In this document: piece by piece, positions 14,330 through 26,580 of the stretch
Layout: each line of letters starts with the position of its first letter
Numbering within the stretch: the first letter of the stretch is position 1
Origin: Oncomelania hupensis
Taxonomy: Eukaryota; Mollusca; Gastropoda; Littorinimorpha; Pomatiopsidae
Direction: 5' to 3'
NCBI GenBank assembly: GCA_036898135.1
Contig: CM072511.1
Coordinates: forward strand, 41,244,743-41,308,742
DNA: 64,000 bases
Notes under the pieces: generated by a model
What the model was told of the DNA's origin: nothing
Databases searched by the model: none
What the model saw: the letters and a program-made list of their open reading frames with translations, nothing else
Program-made: the position numbers and the translations under genes

Positions 14330-15016
14330 GGAGAAGTTGGAATGAAGGAAGAAGAAGAGGACGGAAGAAGATGAAGGAAAGAACGAAGAAAGAAAGAAGA
14401 GAAGGAAGGAAGAAGGGGGAAAGAAGAAGATGAAGGAAAGAAAGAAGAAAGAAAGAGGAGAAGAAAGAAGAAAGAAAGAGAAGGAAGGAAGAATGGGGGA
14501 AGAAGAAGATGAAGGAAAGAAAGAAGAAAGAAAGAAGAGAAGGAAGGAAGAATGGGGGAAGAAGAAGATGAAGGAAAGAAAGAAGAAAGAAAGAAGAGAA
14601 GGAAGGAAGAATGGGGGAAGAAGAAGATGAAGGAAAGAAAGAAAGAAGAGAAGGAAGGAAGAAAGGAGAAAGAAGGAGATAAAGGAAAGAACGAAGAAAG
14701 GAAGAAGAGAAGGGAGGAAGAAGAGATGAAAGAAAGAAAGAAAAAAGAAAGAAGAGAAGGAAGGAAGAAGGGAGGAAGAAGAAGAAAGAAAGAAGAGAAG
14801 GAAGGAAGAAGAAGAAAAGAAAGAAGAGAAGGAAGGAAGAAGGAAGGAAGAAGAAGAAAGAAAGAAGAGAAGGAAGGAAAAAGGAAGGAAGAAGAAGAAA
14901 AGAAAGAAGAGAAGGAAGGAAGAAGGGAGGAAGAAGAAAGAAAGAAGAGAAGGAAGGAAGAAGGGAGGAAGAAGAAGAAAGAAAGAAGAGAAGGAAGGAA
15001 GAAGGGAGAAAGAAGC
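14330..15016. repeat. Purine-rich GAAGGA/GAAGAA minisatellite
   Basis: Almost pure purine strand over about 690 bp. It is built of irregular units such as 'agaagagaaggaaggaagaa', with a higher-order repeat of about 60-70 bp containing 'gaagatgaaggaaagaaaga' in the left half. The long Lys/Glu/Arg and Ser/Phe/Leu frames on the two strands are artefacts. Confidence 0.95.
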
Positions 15017-15094
15017 AAGCATCAAGACAATTCAATTTCAAAAACGCTGTAAAAAGATAAATTAAAAAAAAAACGCACCTCAGATTTAAGTACT

Positions 15095-15310
15095 ATCCTA
15101 TTATATCCTATCCTATCCCGTAATTCGAAGGTCTTTGGGGCACCACAGATGATCGTTTACCCAGCGTACTCCATCTTCCTCTGTCCTCAGCAACCCTCAT
15201 GGCTTCGCTCAGTGTCAAACCATTCCATTCTCGAATGTTTTCCTCCCACCTTTTTTCTGTCTCCATCTTCTTCAGATTTAAGTACAGCTTGAATGAATAA
15301 CAAAACACAA
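15095..15310 (-). pseudogene. LINE 3' end remnant (family 2)
   Basis: On the minus strand it encodes the conserved C-terminal blocks 'EKRWEENIREWNGLTLSEA', 'MRVAEDRGRWS' and 'SSVVPQRPSNYG', followed by a (GGATA)n tail that reads as 'tcctatcctatcc' on the plus strand. It is the same family as 16390-16696 and 23812-24150. Everything upstream of these ~66 codons is lost. Confidence 0.8.
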
Positions 15311-16389
15311 GCGATTGTGCCTGACATCATATTGGATTGAATGTGTGTGTTCCAATCACTGTATAATTGCTCTCAAAATATGTTGTCCTCGCCTGCGTGG
15401 AGATTTCAGTTCACTCTGAACTAATCGTTGCAGACAATATAACAATAAAAACACCATGAGCTGGGCTCCTAATAAAAAATGGAGCTATATATTTCTTTAT
15501 CGCTTAAGTACACTCACAGCCTTTAGAACGTCTCTCGCGTTTTGGATATTGCAGCGGATCACTTTACACTGGCCTTGATCAACAACAATACCCAGGTGGG
15601 TGTGTTGGCTGATGTTAGTTGTGAAAACATATCACTTCGGCACAGGAAGCTGACAAAGCCTCTACTGATACGTGTCAACCAGGAGTGTACTCATGCATAA
15701 ACGATCAATAGCAGATCTGTCAGTGACTCACCTGCTAAACGTATTTTGCACACACACACACGCACCCTCCCCCCCCACAAACACACACACAAGTGAATGT
15801 TGAAAGTATTCGACTAATCTATTTTTTTTTTAAAACACTCATTAAAAAGTGTTAATATTAAAATTTGTAAGATGACAACAATTCAACCAAAACCCCCCAA
15901 AAAGATGGTAAGCCATTCAAATGTATTTCCAGCCACTCACGAACACAGCGAAAAATAAGCATTTCAAAAGTGTTAATATTCTTGGCGGTGTTGTGACTCC
16001 GCTTTATTATAGCGTAGCAAAATGAAAACATGGACTTACAGGCCACGATGTGAACTATCTGCAAACAAAAGGATGATCAAAATCGGTTCAGCCAATGTTG
16101 AGATATACCACAAATTTTGTTTTAGTCTTTGAAGCAAAACGACCTTGACCTTTGAGAAAATACAAATACGAACGATCTAACATGCTTACAGTTAGTGTAT
16201 TTAAAATATGCACAAAGTTAAAAAGATGAATTTCGGTTATCGAGGGGAACCTGTCGATAAATATGCTTAGACCAAAAACTAATTGTTCAGAAAGTATTTT
16301 GTTGCAACACGTTCCGATAGCATACCTTAACATTCACCACCAAGTATACCTTTGTCAGTCTTTGCATATATTTTTTTTTTATATAACGG
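15311..16389. other. No supported gene
   Basis: AT-rich DNA with a CA-rich and C-rich stretch near 15750-15790. Minus-strand frames of 68 and 81 codons here lack any recognisable domain. Confidence 0.35.
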
Positions 16390-16696
16390 TTTTATTAGGT
16401 CACATGCAAAAGGTGAAGAAACGGAAACTCCGATGGTATGGCCACATCACCAGAGCATCAGGCCTTGCAAAGACCATCCTGCAAAGCACGGTGCAAGAAG
16501 GCAGAAGAAGAGGGAGACCGAAAAAGAGGTGGGAGGACAGCATTCGAGAATGGACTGGCTTGACACTGACCGGAGCCATGAGGGTTGCTGAGGACAGAGA
16601 AAGCTGGAGTACGATGGTTAAACGATCATCTGTTTTGCCCCAACGACCTTCGAGTTACGAGATGAGATAGGATAGGATAGGATAGGATATGATAGG
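16390..16696 (+). pseudogene. LINE ORF2 C-terminal remnant (family 2), best copy
   Basis: An open frame ending at 16670 carries the classical LINE C-terminal series: 'KRKLRWYGHITRA', 'LAKTILQSTVQEGRRRGRPK', 'RWEDSIREWTGLTL', 'AMRVAEDRESW' and 'VLPQRPSSYE'. Such blocks are known from RTE/CR1-type elements, and also from host genes annotated after them. A (GATAG)n tail follows at 16665-16696. The copy is 5'-truncated and carries no RT catalytic motifs. Confidence 0.85.
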
Positions 16697-17276
16697 ATAT
16701 AGGTAAAAACAACCCTTACTATTTTTCAGTTGCGAAAACACATTCTGTAGCGTCTCATTTAAAAGCTCTTAGCCTAACATCTTCTACTATCATGCAAAAG
16801 TGCGTTGTTGATACATAGACAGCAGTAAAACATTATCAGTCCACAATATATAAATTATATATGATTTTGCCATTTTTAAAGCGGCAACGATTAATTTCAA
16901 CCTAGAAATCCTACAACATTATCAAATAATGTACTTCGAATGATCGCTTAAAATCATAGCAGCTGGCTCTCATCGTTTGCTATGGTAAAAAATTCAATTA
17001 AGCCACGAATGGCCAGTAAGGACATGTCATAATTATAGGATTTGAACCTGACATTTTTCCATTATGCAGAGGTGTACAGCAGTATGTGATGGAGATGTTA
17101 TTCTAATATCACTCTATCGTATCCATTCGATATAATTTCTTTAACAATTACTTTGACCACTTTTTTTGTCTTCCATAGCCTTTAAAAAGTGTGTTTTGAA
17201 AACAAAAGGTGTAATTCGGAGCGACGGACCGACTGACAGACAACCGGACTGCTAATGAAAGATGGCTCATGATTTG
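16697..17276. other. No supported gene
   Basis: AT-rich DNA without recognisable features. Confidence 0.4.
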
Positions 17277-17702
17277 AGGCACGGTGGTCTAATGGTAGTG
17301 CTTACGCATTGCGGATCTGAAGGTCCCGGGTTCGAGCCCTGTCCGGGCCATTGTGTTGTGTCCCTGGGAAAGACACTTTACTCCCATTTCCTACTCCTTC
17401 GGATGAGAGTATAAACCGAGGTCTAGTCTGTGTGTCGCATACATTCCATCATAACGGACTTCAAAGATCCTGACGCTCATGTCCTAGACGGGTGAGTGCC
17501 GGTAACAAGAACACACCCAGCATGCACTTGGTCCTTCTCCCCCATCCCTGGCTGGCCAGGATAGTGCTCAGTTGTCCGGGCGTCAGACCATACGCCCAAA
17601 GGTTGCGGGTGGGCGTCTCGGGCGGTTTGAGTTAGATCCTGTATCGGCCAGCGCCTAGAGTCTGGTCAAGTACGGCGAGATAAGTGCGCTATAAAAATCC
17701 TC
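17277..17702 (+). mobile_element. SINE-B, near full-length copy
   Basis: It has a tRNA-like head (ggtggtctaatggtagtgc; gggttcgagccc). A body of ~350 bp follows with 'actccttcggatgagagt', 'aaagatcctgacgctcatgt' and 'agacgggtgagtgccgg', and a terminal 'gtgcgctataaaaatcctca' block leads into an AAT tail. The ~425-bp length is long for a SINE. It is the reference for the truncated copies at 3591, 10905 and 30775. Confidence 0.9.
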
Positions 17703-17795
<93 letters not shown>

Positions 17796-17796
17796 T
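17703..17796. repeat. (AAT)n tail of SINE-B
   Basis: About 31 AAT units directly follow the SINE-B terminus. Confidence 0.97.
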
Positions 17797-18569
17797 TGAA
17801 GTACCTGATACTAAAACTCAACAAACTCGCTCTAGACGTGTTTTTTTTTTTTAGATATTGAGGAAAATGTGTTTAGCTACAAAATGGCTCCAGCGACCTT
17901 GACCTTCGCAACAGAACAAATATGATAGCACAAGAGGCAGGCCACTACCTAGGTAATGTACCTATGAAGTTTGGTCAAATTCCGTCCATCTGGTCTTGGG
18001 AAAAGGCGTCCAAGGGACCGACAGACTGACTGCCAGATCGACTTTCGTCTTGTGTTGATTCCTGATTATTTTAAAGTATGTTCACATAAATCTGGAAATA
18101 CACCAAAAAAAAAAAAAAAAACGAAGACCACCCGATCACATTTTAGTCAATTTGCACAAACAATGGCATATCCGTTAAACATTTCCTACTAATGGGGTTG
18201 TTTTAAATTATAAGGGGTCAGCATTCAATTTCAGTCATTGGTGACCAGACCTGCCTACTGCTACGATTTTGCCGTAGCAGCTACGAAAAATAAAGCTCTG
18301 CTACGATGCTACGGCAAACAAAAAATTGCTACGGGAATTTAAAAAAATCCGACTTTTTTTTTTTTCACTCTTTACCGGAAGGTCTAAACAGGCAAAACGC
18401 CCAAAAGCGTCCGTATCAACCACTGTTATATTCTCGCGTTGTTTGAAAGATTGCGAGACTTCCGGCAATTGACTTCCGGTTCATTCTGTTGTGAAAACAA
18501 TCGACTGCATTTCCACAAGTTTTCTCTTTGATGCATTCGTTTTTTCGATTTTTTTCTCCAATTTTTTGA

Positions 18570-18780
18570 ATGCAAGTGTCTAGAATGGATGGTTTGGATT
18601 CTTCGACTGATGAAGGAGAGTTTACAGGCTTCCATTTATTAGACATTGCAGTGAGAGAAATGGACTTGGAGGAAGAGATCGGTACTGACATTAGTGTCAG
18701 TAGCATGCATGCATCAGATCTTTCAGATGGGCAGGGAAGTGAAGATGAGGAGGAGGCTTGTTTGGACTTTTTAAAACTTT
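18570..18780 (+). pseudogene. Acidic N-terminal-like fragment inside the hAT-like element
   Basis: A plus-strand frame opens with ATG at 18570 and is rich in Asp/Glu/Ser ('SSTDEGEFTG', 'SDGQGSEDEEEA') up to about residue 70. It then runs into AT-rich sequence. It may be the start of the transposase gene, with the middle deleted, but no domain proves it. Confidence 0.35.
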
Positions 18781-19169
18781 TTTTTTCAATTTTTGTAAAC
18801 ACATGGAGTAATAAAAAAACAAGACATGACAAGAGAAGAATAAAAAGGTATATAATCAAAAGAGAATTTATTTCTGTTCATTTTGCATTTTATTTCATTT
18901 AAATCTATGCACTAATACCTAAGATGTGGTTTTTCTACTAACGTACTCCGAAATATCTATACAATTATAAGATTTCTTGCCTGTTTAGAGCTAAAAAAAA
19001 AAAAAATAGACAAACGTGTGCCCAGTAAAGGGTTAATTTTTTTTTTAATGTGGGGTTTGTCTCAGCCAATTGTGCACGTAGAAAGTAGAACTTCCGCTAT
19101 TTCTAAAGTCCATCGTACACGATGCAGCCAGGGCGTGACCAATCAGACGGCTCCGTTTCTATTTCCCTT

Positions 19170-19403
19170 TGTTAAAACGTTGTGTCCATCCTCACAATTC
19201 CACACTCAAGTGCTCACTGCGAAAGAGTTTTCTCATGTGTGAGGAAGAACAGAACTGACCAAAGAGCAAGCTTGGGAGAGGACACTATGGAGGCTCTGAT
19301 GGTGGAGAAGAGTCAGCAGCCAGATGGCATTTTAAACAGGCATCTGACCAAAGAAGACCTTGTTAAACTCAATAGCTGTTATGCTGACTCTCTGCGAAAG
19401 TAA
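19170..19403 (+). pseudogene. hAT-type transposase C-terminal (dimerisation) remnant
   Basis: The frame encodes 'LTIPHSSAHCERVFSCVRK' followed by 'NRTDQRASLGEDTMEALMV' and a polar tail to the stop at 19403. The Ile-Pro-x-Ser-x-Ala-x2-Glu-Arg-x-Phe-Ser block followed by a 'lr..l..etleal' helix is characteristic of the hAT C-terminal dimerisation region. The BED finger and the catalytic core are absent, so the copy cannot be autonomous. Confidence 0.65.
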
Positions 19404-20036
19404 ACAGTAAACCCCGACACCAAGTATTGTATTTCTTATTATGTGTGCTGAGGCAGGTAGAGACTGATTTTGTGCTTTCTCAAAACGTTTTCAATGTTAA
19501 AATATATATTTTAAGTACACAATTAACTTGTCATGGCGTTCTACATCGACGGTTGTGCATGCTACTGAAAACCTGGCTTTGCTACTGAAAACTAAACCTT
19601 TTGCTACTGATTTAAAGAATTGTAGGTAGGCAGGTCTGGGTGACATATTCCTGACTCGCCTTACAAACTGCTAACAGAAGAGAGTTAAGAACCCTTTTCG
19701 GTGACAGGCATGCAGTCAGCACCTAAGGGTTGCTGTATGCTGGTGCAGCGCTGGGTGGTAGGCTTACAGCATACTTAAAATATGTTGCTCTATTGCCTCT
19801 CCTACAGGCAAAATAGCAGAGCTCCATCAAAAATAGACTATTTTAATGGCGACAAACCTTTAAGTTGTGTTTTAATTTGTGCTTTTGAGTCGATTTTAAA
19901 TGAAGCTCCCATCATGCATCATGCATGTCTCTGTGCTTGCTTACCGTGCCTTTTTCGAAGAGAAACCCGGTAGGCTAAATTTTCAATTGCTGTACTTGAT
20001 CGAAGGCAGATCGGGGACTTCCCTCACAAATTAGTG

Positions 20037-20528
<492 letters not shown>

Positions 20529-20534
20529 AATTTA

Positions 20535-20581
<47 letters not shown>

Positions 20582-20600
20582 CAGAGACAGAGACATAGAG

Positions 20601-22500
20601 AGAAGTTGTTTAAGTGGTCAAATTTCAGTCGGCGTAAATGGATTCAGCTCAGCGTTCCCCCAAGGTGTACGTTCCGACAGGTCTGTCACAGCCATGTGGT
20701 GGGGAACATAAAACTATGGAGCAAAGCCTGGGGAAAACAAAGTCATGAGAAAAGACCTGAAGGAATATAGATAGACCTGGAAGAACATAAACACAGACCT
20801 AGGTAAACCAAAGATCTGCGAAAAAAAGAAATGATGGAAAATATACGTGCTCTCGTAAAAGCCACAACAAATGCTCACAGAATAGGCTTATGTTTAAAAG
20901 TGTTGAAGAGAACCGATGAAATTTCCATTTCAGGGATTTCGCGACTCGCATGACTCGGTTGACAAATTGCTATCCGTAGAACAGAAGCTCTTGTGCTTGC
21001 CAAAGCAGCGTATAACATTTCAATTACTTTACAAGCGATGGTGCATGACTTTAGGGAGTCAGCCACTGGTTTAGTAATTCTAATCACCCTCATCATCGTT
21101 ATCATCGTTCTCTTTCACATCATCATCATCCGCCTTCTCTTACTCCTCCTCCTCCTCATCATCATTATCATCACCATCCTCAGCTCGCTATATGTCTTAC
21201 AAGTGCATGTTGTGGACCTATCAATCACGTGCGCAGAGAGCTCTATGAACCAGCGATCATGTTGGGAAACATGACATGTAATTTAATGAGTGTTTGCACA
21301 AGGCAAACATGCAGACGTCCAAACATGGCCCACCGTCCGGCAGCTAAAACTTCGCGCAACGCTCGTTTCCCAACAATGTGGCCGAGACGGTTGAGGCCTG
21401 CCTCCTCTTCTCTCAGCCGACTATGCACACAGCGTATCCCCGAGACTTACGTTTGCCTAGTAGTGTGATGTATTCGCGAGATGACCACGACCCAGCTGTT
21501 GTTTTCAAAAATGAGGGTTATATGCAAAGCCCGCGAGGTCTATACGAAAGTCCTTCGTGCTGTTCAACGACTTGAACCTACGCATACTGCGTAGCTCAGA
21601 CCATCCGAGGATTGCGTTTTAGTGCCTCTCCACTTGTCAGAGGTACTGGCCGAGTCTCGGCTGCTCTGTGTGGTGTATATGATGAGGCCTACCCTGTCTT
21701 GACCACGCAGAATGGACATTACATAACGAGGTGCGCGGGTCAGCCCTTGTCTTTCTTTGTCCCTGGTACGAGGTTGGACAAAGGCACAGACCAAGAGGCC
21801 AGCTTTGAGACCACGTAGATGTTACTATTAATTGTTGAAGCATAATTATCCACGAAGGACCTCATCATAATCTGCTGAGAGTGGACAGAGTGAGTCTCAG
21901 CGACGCCACGTGGCTCGTTTCCAAACCAAAGAGTATAGGTTATGCTGCTGCCGAAAGTATGATGTTATGATGATGATGACACAAGAAAGCCAGTTAATTT
22001 TCGTCAAAATAAGATTTTACATCCTATCCTAGAGAACACAGTAAGATTCGTTTTCAGCGTGATTTGGAAAGTCGGATCTCCTTTGAATGCGAGATTCAGA
22101 TAAGTATGTAATCAAAATACAAACAGACGCAGTGGACAATCAAACCGGGGAATAAAATAGTAAAGATGTCGTTTTTCACAAAACTAGTCAGGTCGCGATT
22201 CAACTTCGGTAGTCCGCTGTAACCTTTAAACACTGATTCTCATATTTATCTTCCTTGGATAAGCTTTATTTTGTCACCAAAGGGGCAGTATGACGGTAAA
22301 TCACCTGAAATTATCTTTGGCCAGACCACCCCAAATATGTTGCACCTTACATGAAAGGGTAATCATATGTGTAGTCGTTGCTATTCAAGACTTTCTGTTG
22401 TCTTCCTTGATTTGTGTGTTTATACTTAGTACCTGCTTGCAGAGATACTGTTTTTGTTTGGTCTGTCTGTTGCTCTAGGAGCATTTGCTCTGGGACGTGG
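20601..22500. other. No supported gene
   Basis: Mixed unique DNA with short ATC/CTC-rich stretches near 21080-21180. Overlapping frames on both strands around 21229-21843 are short and show no recognisable domain. Confidence 0.35.
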
Positions 22501-22504
22501 AAAA

Positions 22505-22735
22505 AGTGTGCGTGTGTGTGTGTGTGTGTGGGTGTGGGTGTGTGTGTGTGTGCGTGGGTGTGGGTGTTTGTGTGTGTATGTGTACGTGTGTGTAGCAATA
22601 CTGTGTCTGTGTGTGGGTGTGTAGGGAGGGTAATCAAACTTGTCTTTGTATGTGGGCCCCGGTGCGTGCGTTTGTGCGTGCGAACGGTGTGGTGTGCGTG
22701 TGTGTGTGTGTAGGTGTGTGTGTGTGTGTTGGAGG
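22505..22735. repeat. (TG)n-rich tract
   Basis: Imperfect TG repeats with GG and TA interruptions. The Cys/Val and Thr/His frames are artefacts. Confidence 0.9.
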
Positions 22736-22854
22736 GGGAAGGGGTAGGGATCGGAATCTGCAGATCCTGGCTTTGATGCTAAGCCTGTAGACGCGATGAA
22801 TTTTTTGTAATTATTTTTAGATTTATTTATGAAAAATTCGGTGTTACCCCTTAC

Positions 22855-23060
22855 AGAGACGACGATGTTGATGGTGGCAATGACGACGACTGCGATCACA
22901 TTGTTACTACTGATCATGCTGACGCTGATGCTGATGATGATGAGGAAGAGGTTGGTGATAATGAAGAGGAGAATGGTGAAGTTATAAAGATACTGATGAC
23001 ACCGACGACGACAACGAATAATGAAGATGACGCCGACAACGACGACGACTATAAGAGACT
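22855..23060. repeat. Imperfect GAT/GAC trinucleotide tract
   Basis: The stretch is enriched in gatga and gacgac on the plus strand, with heavy interruption, as in an old decayed trinucleotide array. Confidence 0.6.
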
Positions 23061-23811
23061 TGAAAGAACTGAAGTCCATACAGTAACTCTGCCGTTTAAA
23101 GTAATTATTCATGTACGGCTTATTCCATCTATGCAGAACTTCAGCAAGAAAATTCTTTCTTTCAACTAAAGCTACCACCACCCCCATTCCCCCATTTACC
23201 CACCCCAAATTCAACATCTCCCTTTCAATCCCCACCCTCTTTCCCACCTCAAAGAAAGTCAATCCACATGTATATAATTTCCAGTCAAGCCGAAGTGTTT
23301 CGGCCGCCCCGTTCTTCCACTTTGCTATTGACAGAGGCCTATAAATCACATACTCTTTTTGCTATTGACTCGTGCCAGGATCATTGACAATCGTCATCCA
23401 GCACCAATTTTCTCGCCAGCCTGCACCAGAGATGCTGATCGCACGCACAGACATTGTGATTGTCTGCAAAGAGATACCGAGAGACATCGCCCAATATTGA
23501 ACTATCTGGGCGAGTTGGAGGACTCAGTTACCAATCCCGAGTATCTGGGGAACGATCGAGATGGCGAGACAGATAGTGGTTGCTCCCCACTATACAGAGA
23601 AAGTACAGAGTATTGATTGTATGAAACAAAAGGCTAATGGTGAAGTTCATGTGCAACAAAAAGCAGGGATCAAAACTCGAAACATACATGTTGGACTGTT
23701 GATTCTATTCTCTCGTGTGATAATATCAGGAAACACCTTAAAGCCGAGCACGTTTTCCTTTTGTTTAGGGGTTCAGAACATGCTCTAAAACGTGGACTCT
23801 GTGGAGTATTT

Positions 23812-24150
23812 TTCTATCCTATCCTATCCCGTAACTAGAAAGTCCTTGGGGTAACGATCGTTCAAACCAGTGTACGCCATCTTTCTCTGTCCTCAGCAAC
23901 CCTCATGGCTTCGCTCAGTGTTAAGCGGGTTCATTCTCAAATGTTGTCCTCCCACCTTCTTTCTGTCTCCCTCTTTTTCTGCCTCCTTGCACCATGCCTT
24001 GCAGGATGGTTTTTGCATCCTCGGATTTCACCACTGTGAGCATGTCATCGTGTTGTCCAATAGCTTACGTGATGGTCTGTCGGACTTCGTCGTTGGTGAT
24101 GTGGAGTATTTTAGCCAGTCGGAACACATACAGTCTTTGCATATAGCTTA
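23812..24150 (-). pseudogene. LINE 3' end remnant (family 2)
   Basis: It begins with 'tcctatcctatcccgta' (the reverse-complemented microsatellite tail). It then matches the family-2 C-terminal coding region in inverse orientation, e.g. 'ctgtcctcagcaaccctcat', shared with 15095-15310. It extends further upstream than that copy, to about 24150, but frameshifts break it. Confidence 0.8.
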
Positions 24151-26580
24151 ATTGTGTGAATTAGGTAAAAGACAGTAAATATGGCGAAGACTTGGCTGTT
24201 CAACTGTTTCAACAACGACAACAACGCACCATAATGATAGCATCATAAAAGCTTATCAACGGCTGTAATGGTGTAGTTTGAAATGTGCATCGCTATTGCT
24301 GTGCCGGACATGTTTTCAACATCACATTTTTTTTATCAGGAGAGGTAATTCCTGTTTGTTCTTGTGCATTAAAAAACTTTTTTGGGAGTGCACTGGGTTG
24401 TGTTTGTTAGTGAGAATATCACAAAATCAAACAAACACAAACCCAGATAAGAAGAAAATATTGAGATTAAAAAAAAGAAAAGAAATTCAAACCACCCTTG
24501 TTTGAAAGATTTCTTTTTAAGTTTGCGGGGTCTTCATCCTATAGTGGGAGCTCCCAGAAAAGGTCGCGGAGACAGAGACACGAATACTCTGTATGTGCAG
24601 TGTCACTGCTGCTGCAGCATTTGTCACCATGCAAACTCAATGAAGGCAGTTGAGGTTGGGTGCGCCCATTATCCCATTCGCACGATTCACATTTCCCCCG
24701 TCCCGAGAATATTAAGGGGAGAGTTGGTGTGGGTGGTGGAGAGAGAGAGAGGCGATGGTAGTGGTTTACCCATGCGCCCAGAGCACGGGATTGTGCGGTA
24801 AACAAGTTAACATTGACCTGAACTGGACATTGATTTAATTGCCAGTTATTTTCTCTTTTTTATGGCAACAGTCCAAAACGGCAAGAAATAGTTTACATGG
24901 CAACGGATGGGACCCTTAAGTGTAAAAAGGAACCAAGTACTGAAATCCCAGGACTGTCTAGCCTTCAAACAGTACAAGGATCTTTTCGACATGACAGAGC
25001 CAAACGACGGGTGACAGTTAAACACAACTTTTCCCTTTTGGAAATTAGTTTTGCCGACCTTTCTACTTGTTACGAATCATGCCTACTGTTTACAACACAC
25101 ACACACACACACACACGCCCACACACCCCAACACACACACACACACACACACATACACAAACAAACAAGGACACCTCGGTTATAGACTAAGACAACGTTC
25201 AACACAACAAGTGTTGACAGCCAAACATGGAAGTCAATTGGTTTCAGACTCTTCTCCTATCGTGATCCTACGCTTTGGAACGCTCTCCCTCAACAACCAA
25301 GAAACCTGGTTGGTTCGTTGGTTGTTTTTTTAACGTCTTTTTTCCTCACCAAGATGATAAAGACCGAACATACACATTCAGACTCAAGCATTTGAGTAAG
25401 CACACATGTACACTTAAACTTACCTACCGGGAAACCTGATTACATCTAGCTGACAGTTTCAGGAAACATCTGAAAAACGCATTTCTTCGCTAATTTTATT
25501 GATTTAACACTTCTTTAAACCAGACTTCTCGTTATCACCCTGGCCATGCTGATTTCCCCTTACAATATGATATCGTACACCAACGGTATTAATACTATTA
25601 TACCCTAATAACTTCACGGAAGTCAGTAAATAAAACCTGAAGATCGCGACCGTTAACAACTATTATCAGGCAGCAGGTGCTTGGGATGTAACGTACATGA
25701 AATGATCTACTTGCAAATGTGAGGGGATGAGAGTCTCTTTGTTACGCGGATGCATTATATATCTACTAGTCGGCCACCTGTAAAGAACGGTGGGGTGAAG
25801 GCAAAGCACAGTTGTAAGAGCAAAACAAATTTAGTACATATCAAAATGCACTACATTAAGGACAATATTAAGTGTAATAGTAACTATTGTATGAACGTAT
25901 TGAGTAAAAACAATCGTGATAAAGTTATTGAGAACTATGACGTTGATTAAGAAAAATTGAATGTTGATTTGACAGGAAGACGCTGAATTGATTATAACTC
26001 AGAAATTCTTCCAAAAATATGTTTAACCTAGGTTCAATTTTGACTATGACGTTCATTAAGATAAATTGCATATAGGTTTGATAGAAAGGTGCTGAATTGA
26101 TTATAACTTTTTCATTCTTCCGAAAATCTGCTATAGCTAAGTCCGTTCTGGCTTCAAATATGACACATTTATAAGATCACAATATCCTATTTATACGCAG
26201 CCGAGATTCTTTTTGTATTTTCGGTTGGCCTGATGAGCACGTATCAAATAAAAACCGTGGAAATTTTACCTTGATCTAGACGGCAGGAGGGTAAACCAGC
26301 ACAAGAGATAAACTGGCGAATACCGGCAGTCAATAGAACCTACATGAGCCGTATCTCTAATCCCATGCACTTTCCCCTTGAGAAATTATTAGAAGTTCCT
26401 GTGAAGTGCTCTGACGACAGCGCGCGCTCTGTGGCTCAGAATCTGTTGATTTTTATATTATTATGTCGATGTCGGTTTCTCGGGTTGAACCACATGATTA
26501 ATGCTGTCCAGTCGCTAGTGGTAGCAGCATACTTTGTGCACCAGACAGTGACCCCATAATGTACGAAATTCTATGTAATT
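24151..26580. other. No supported gene; one CA microsatellite
   Basis: A CA tract lies at about 25098-25155. Positions about 25955-26125 contain two loose copies of a ~100-bp block with 'tgctgaattgattataact' (near 25980 and 26090), a degenerate tandem repeat. No frame has a recognisable domain. Confidence 0.4.

Larger units (their letters stand above)
18240..19644 (+). mobile_element. Decayed hAT-like DNA transposon with TIRs and 6-bp duplication
   Basis: cagacctgcctac at 18246-18258 is matched in inverse at the right end, which finishes 'gtaggcaggtctg' at 19638. Both ends are bordered by ggtgac (18240-18245 and 19639-19644). Subterminal 'tgctacg'/'tgctact' motifs recur at both ends, five or more times on the left, as is common in hAT elements. 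The 1.39-kb interior carries a transposase C-terminus (separate entry). hAT elements normally make 8-bp duplications, so the 6-bp repeat seen here leaves the superfamily uncertain. Confidence 0.75.

Noticed and set aside
14252..15052. Long open frames on both strands (up to 257 codons)
   Set aside because: All come from the purine-rich minisatellite; period and composition explain them fully.
22426..23349. 307-codon minus-strand frame
   Set aside because: Its C-terminal third is the TG-rich tract and its middle is a degenerate GAT/GAC tract; the remainder shows no recognisable domain.
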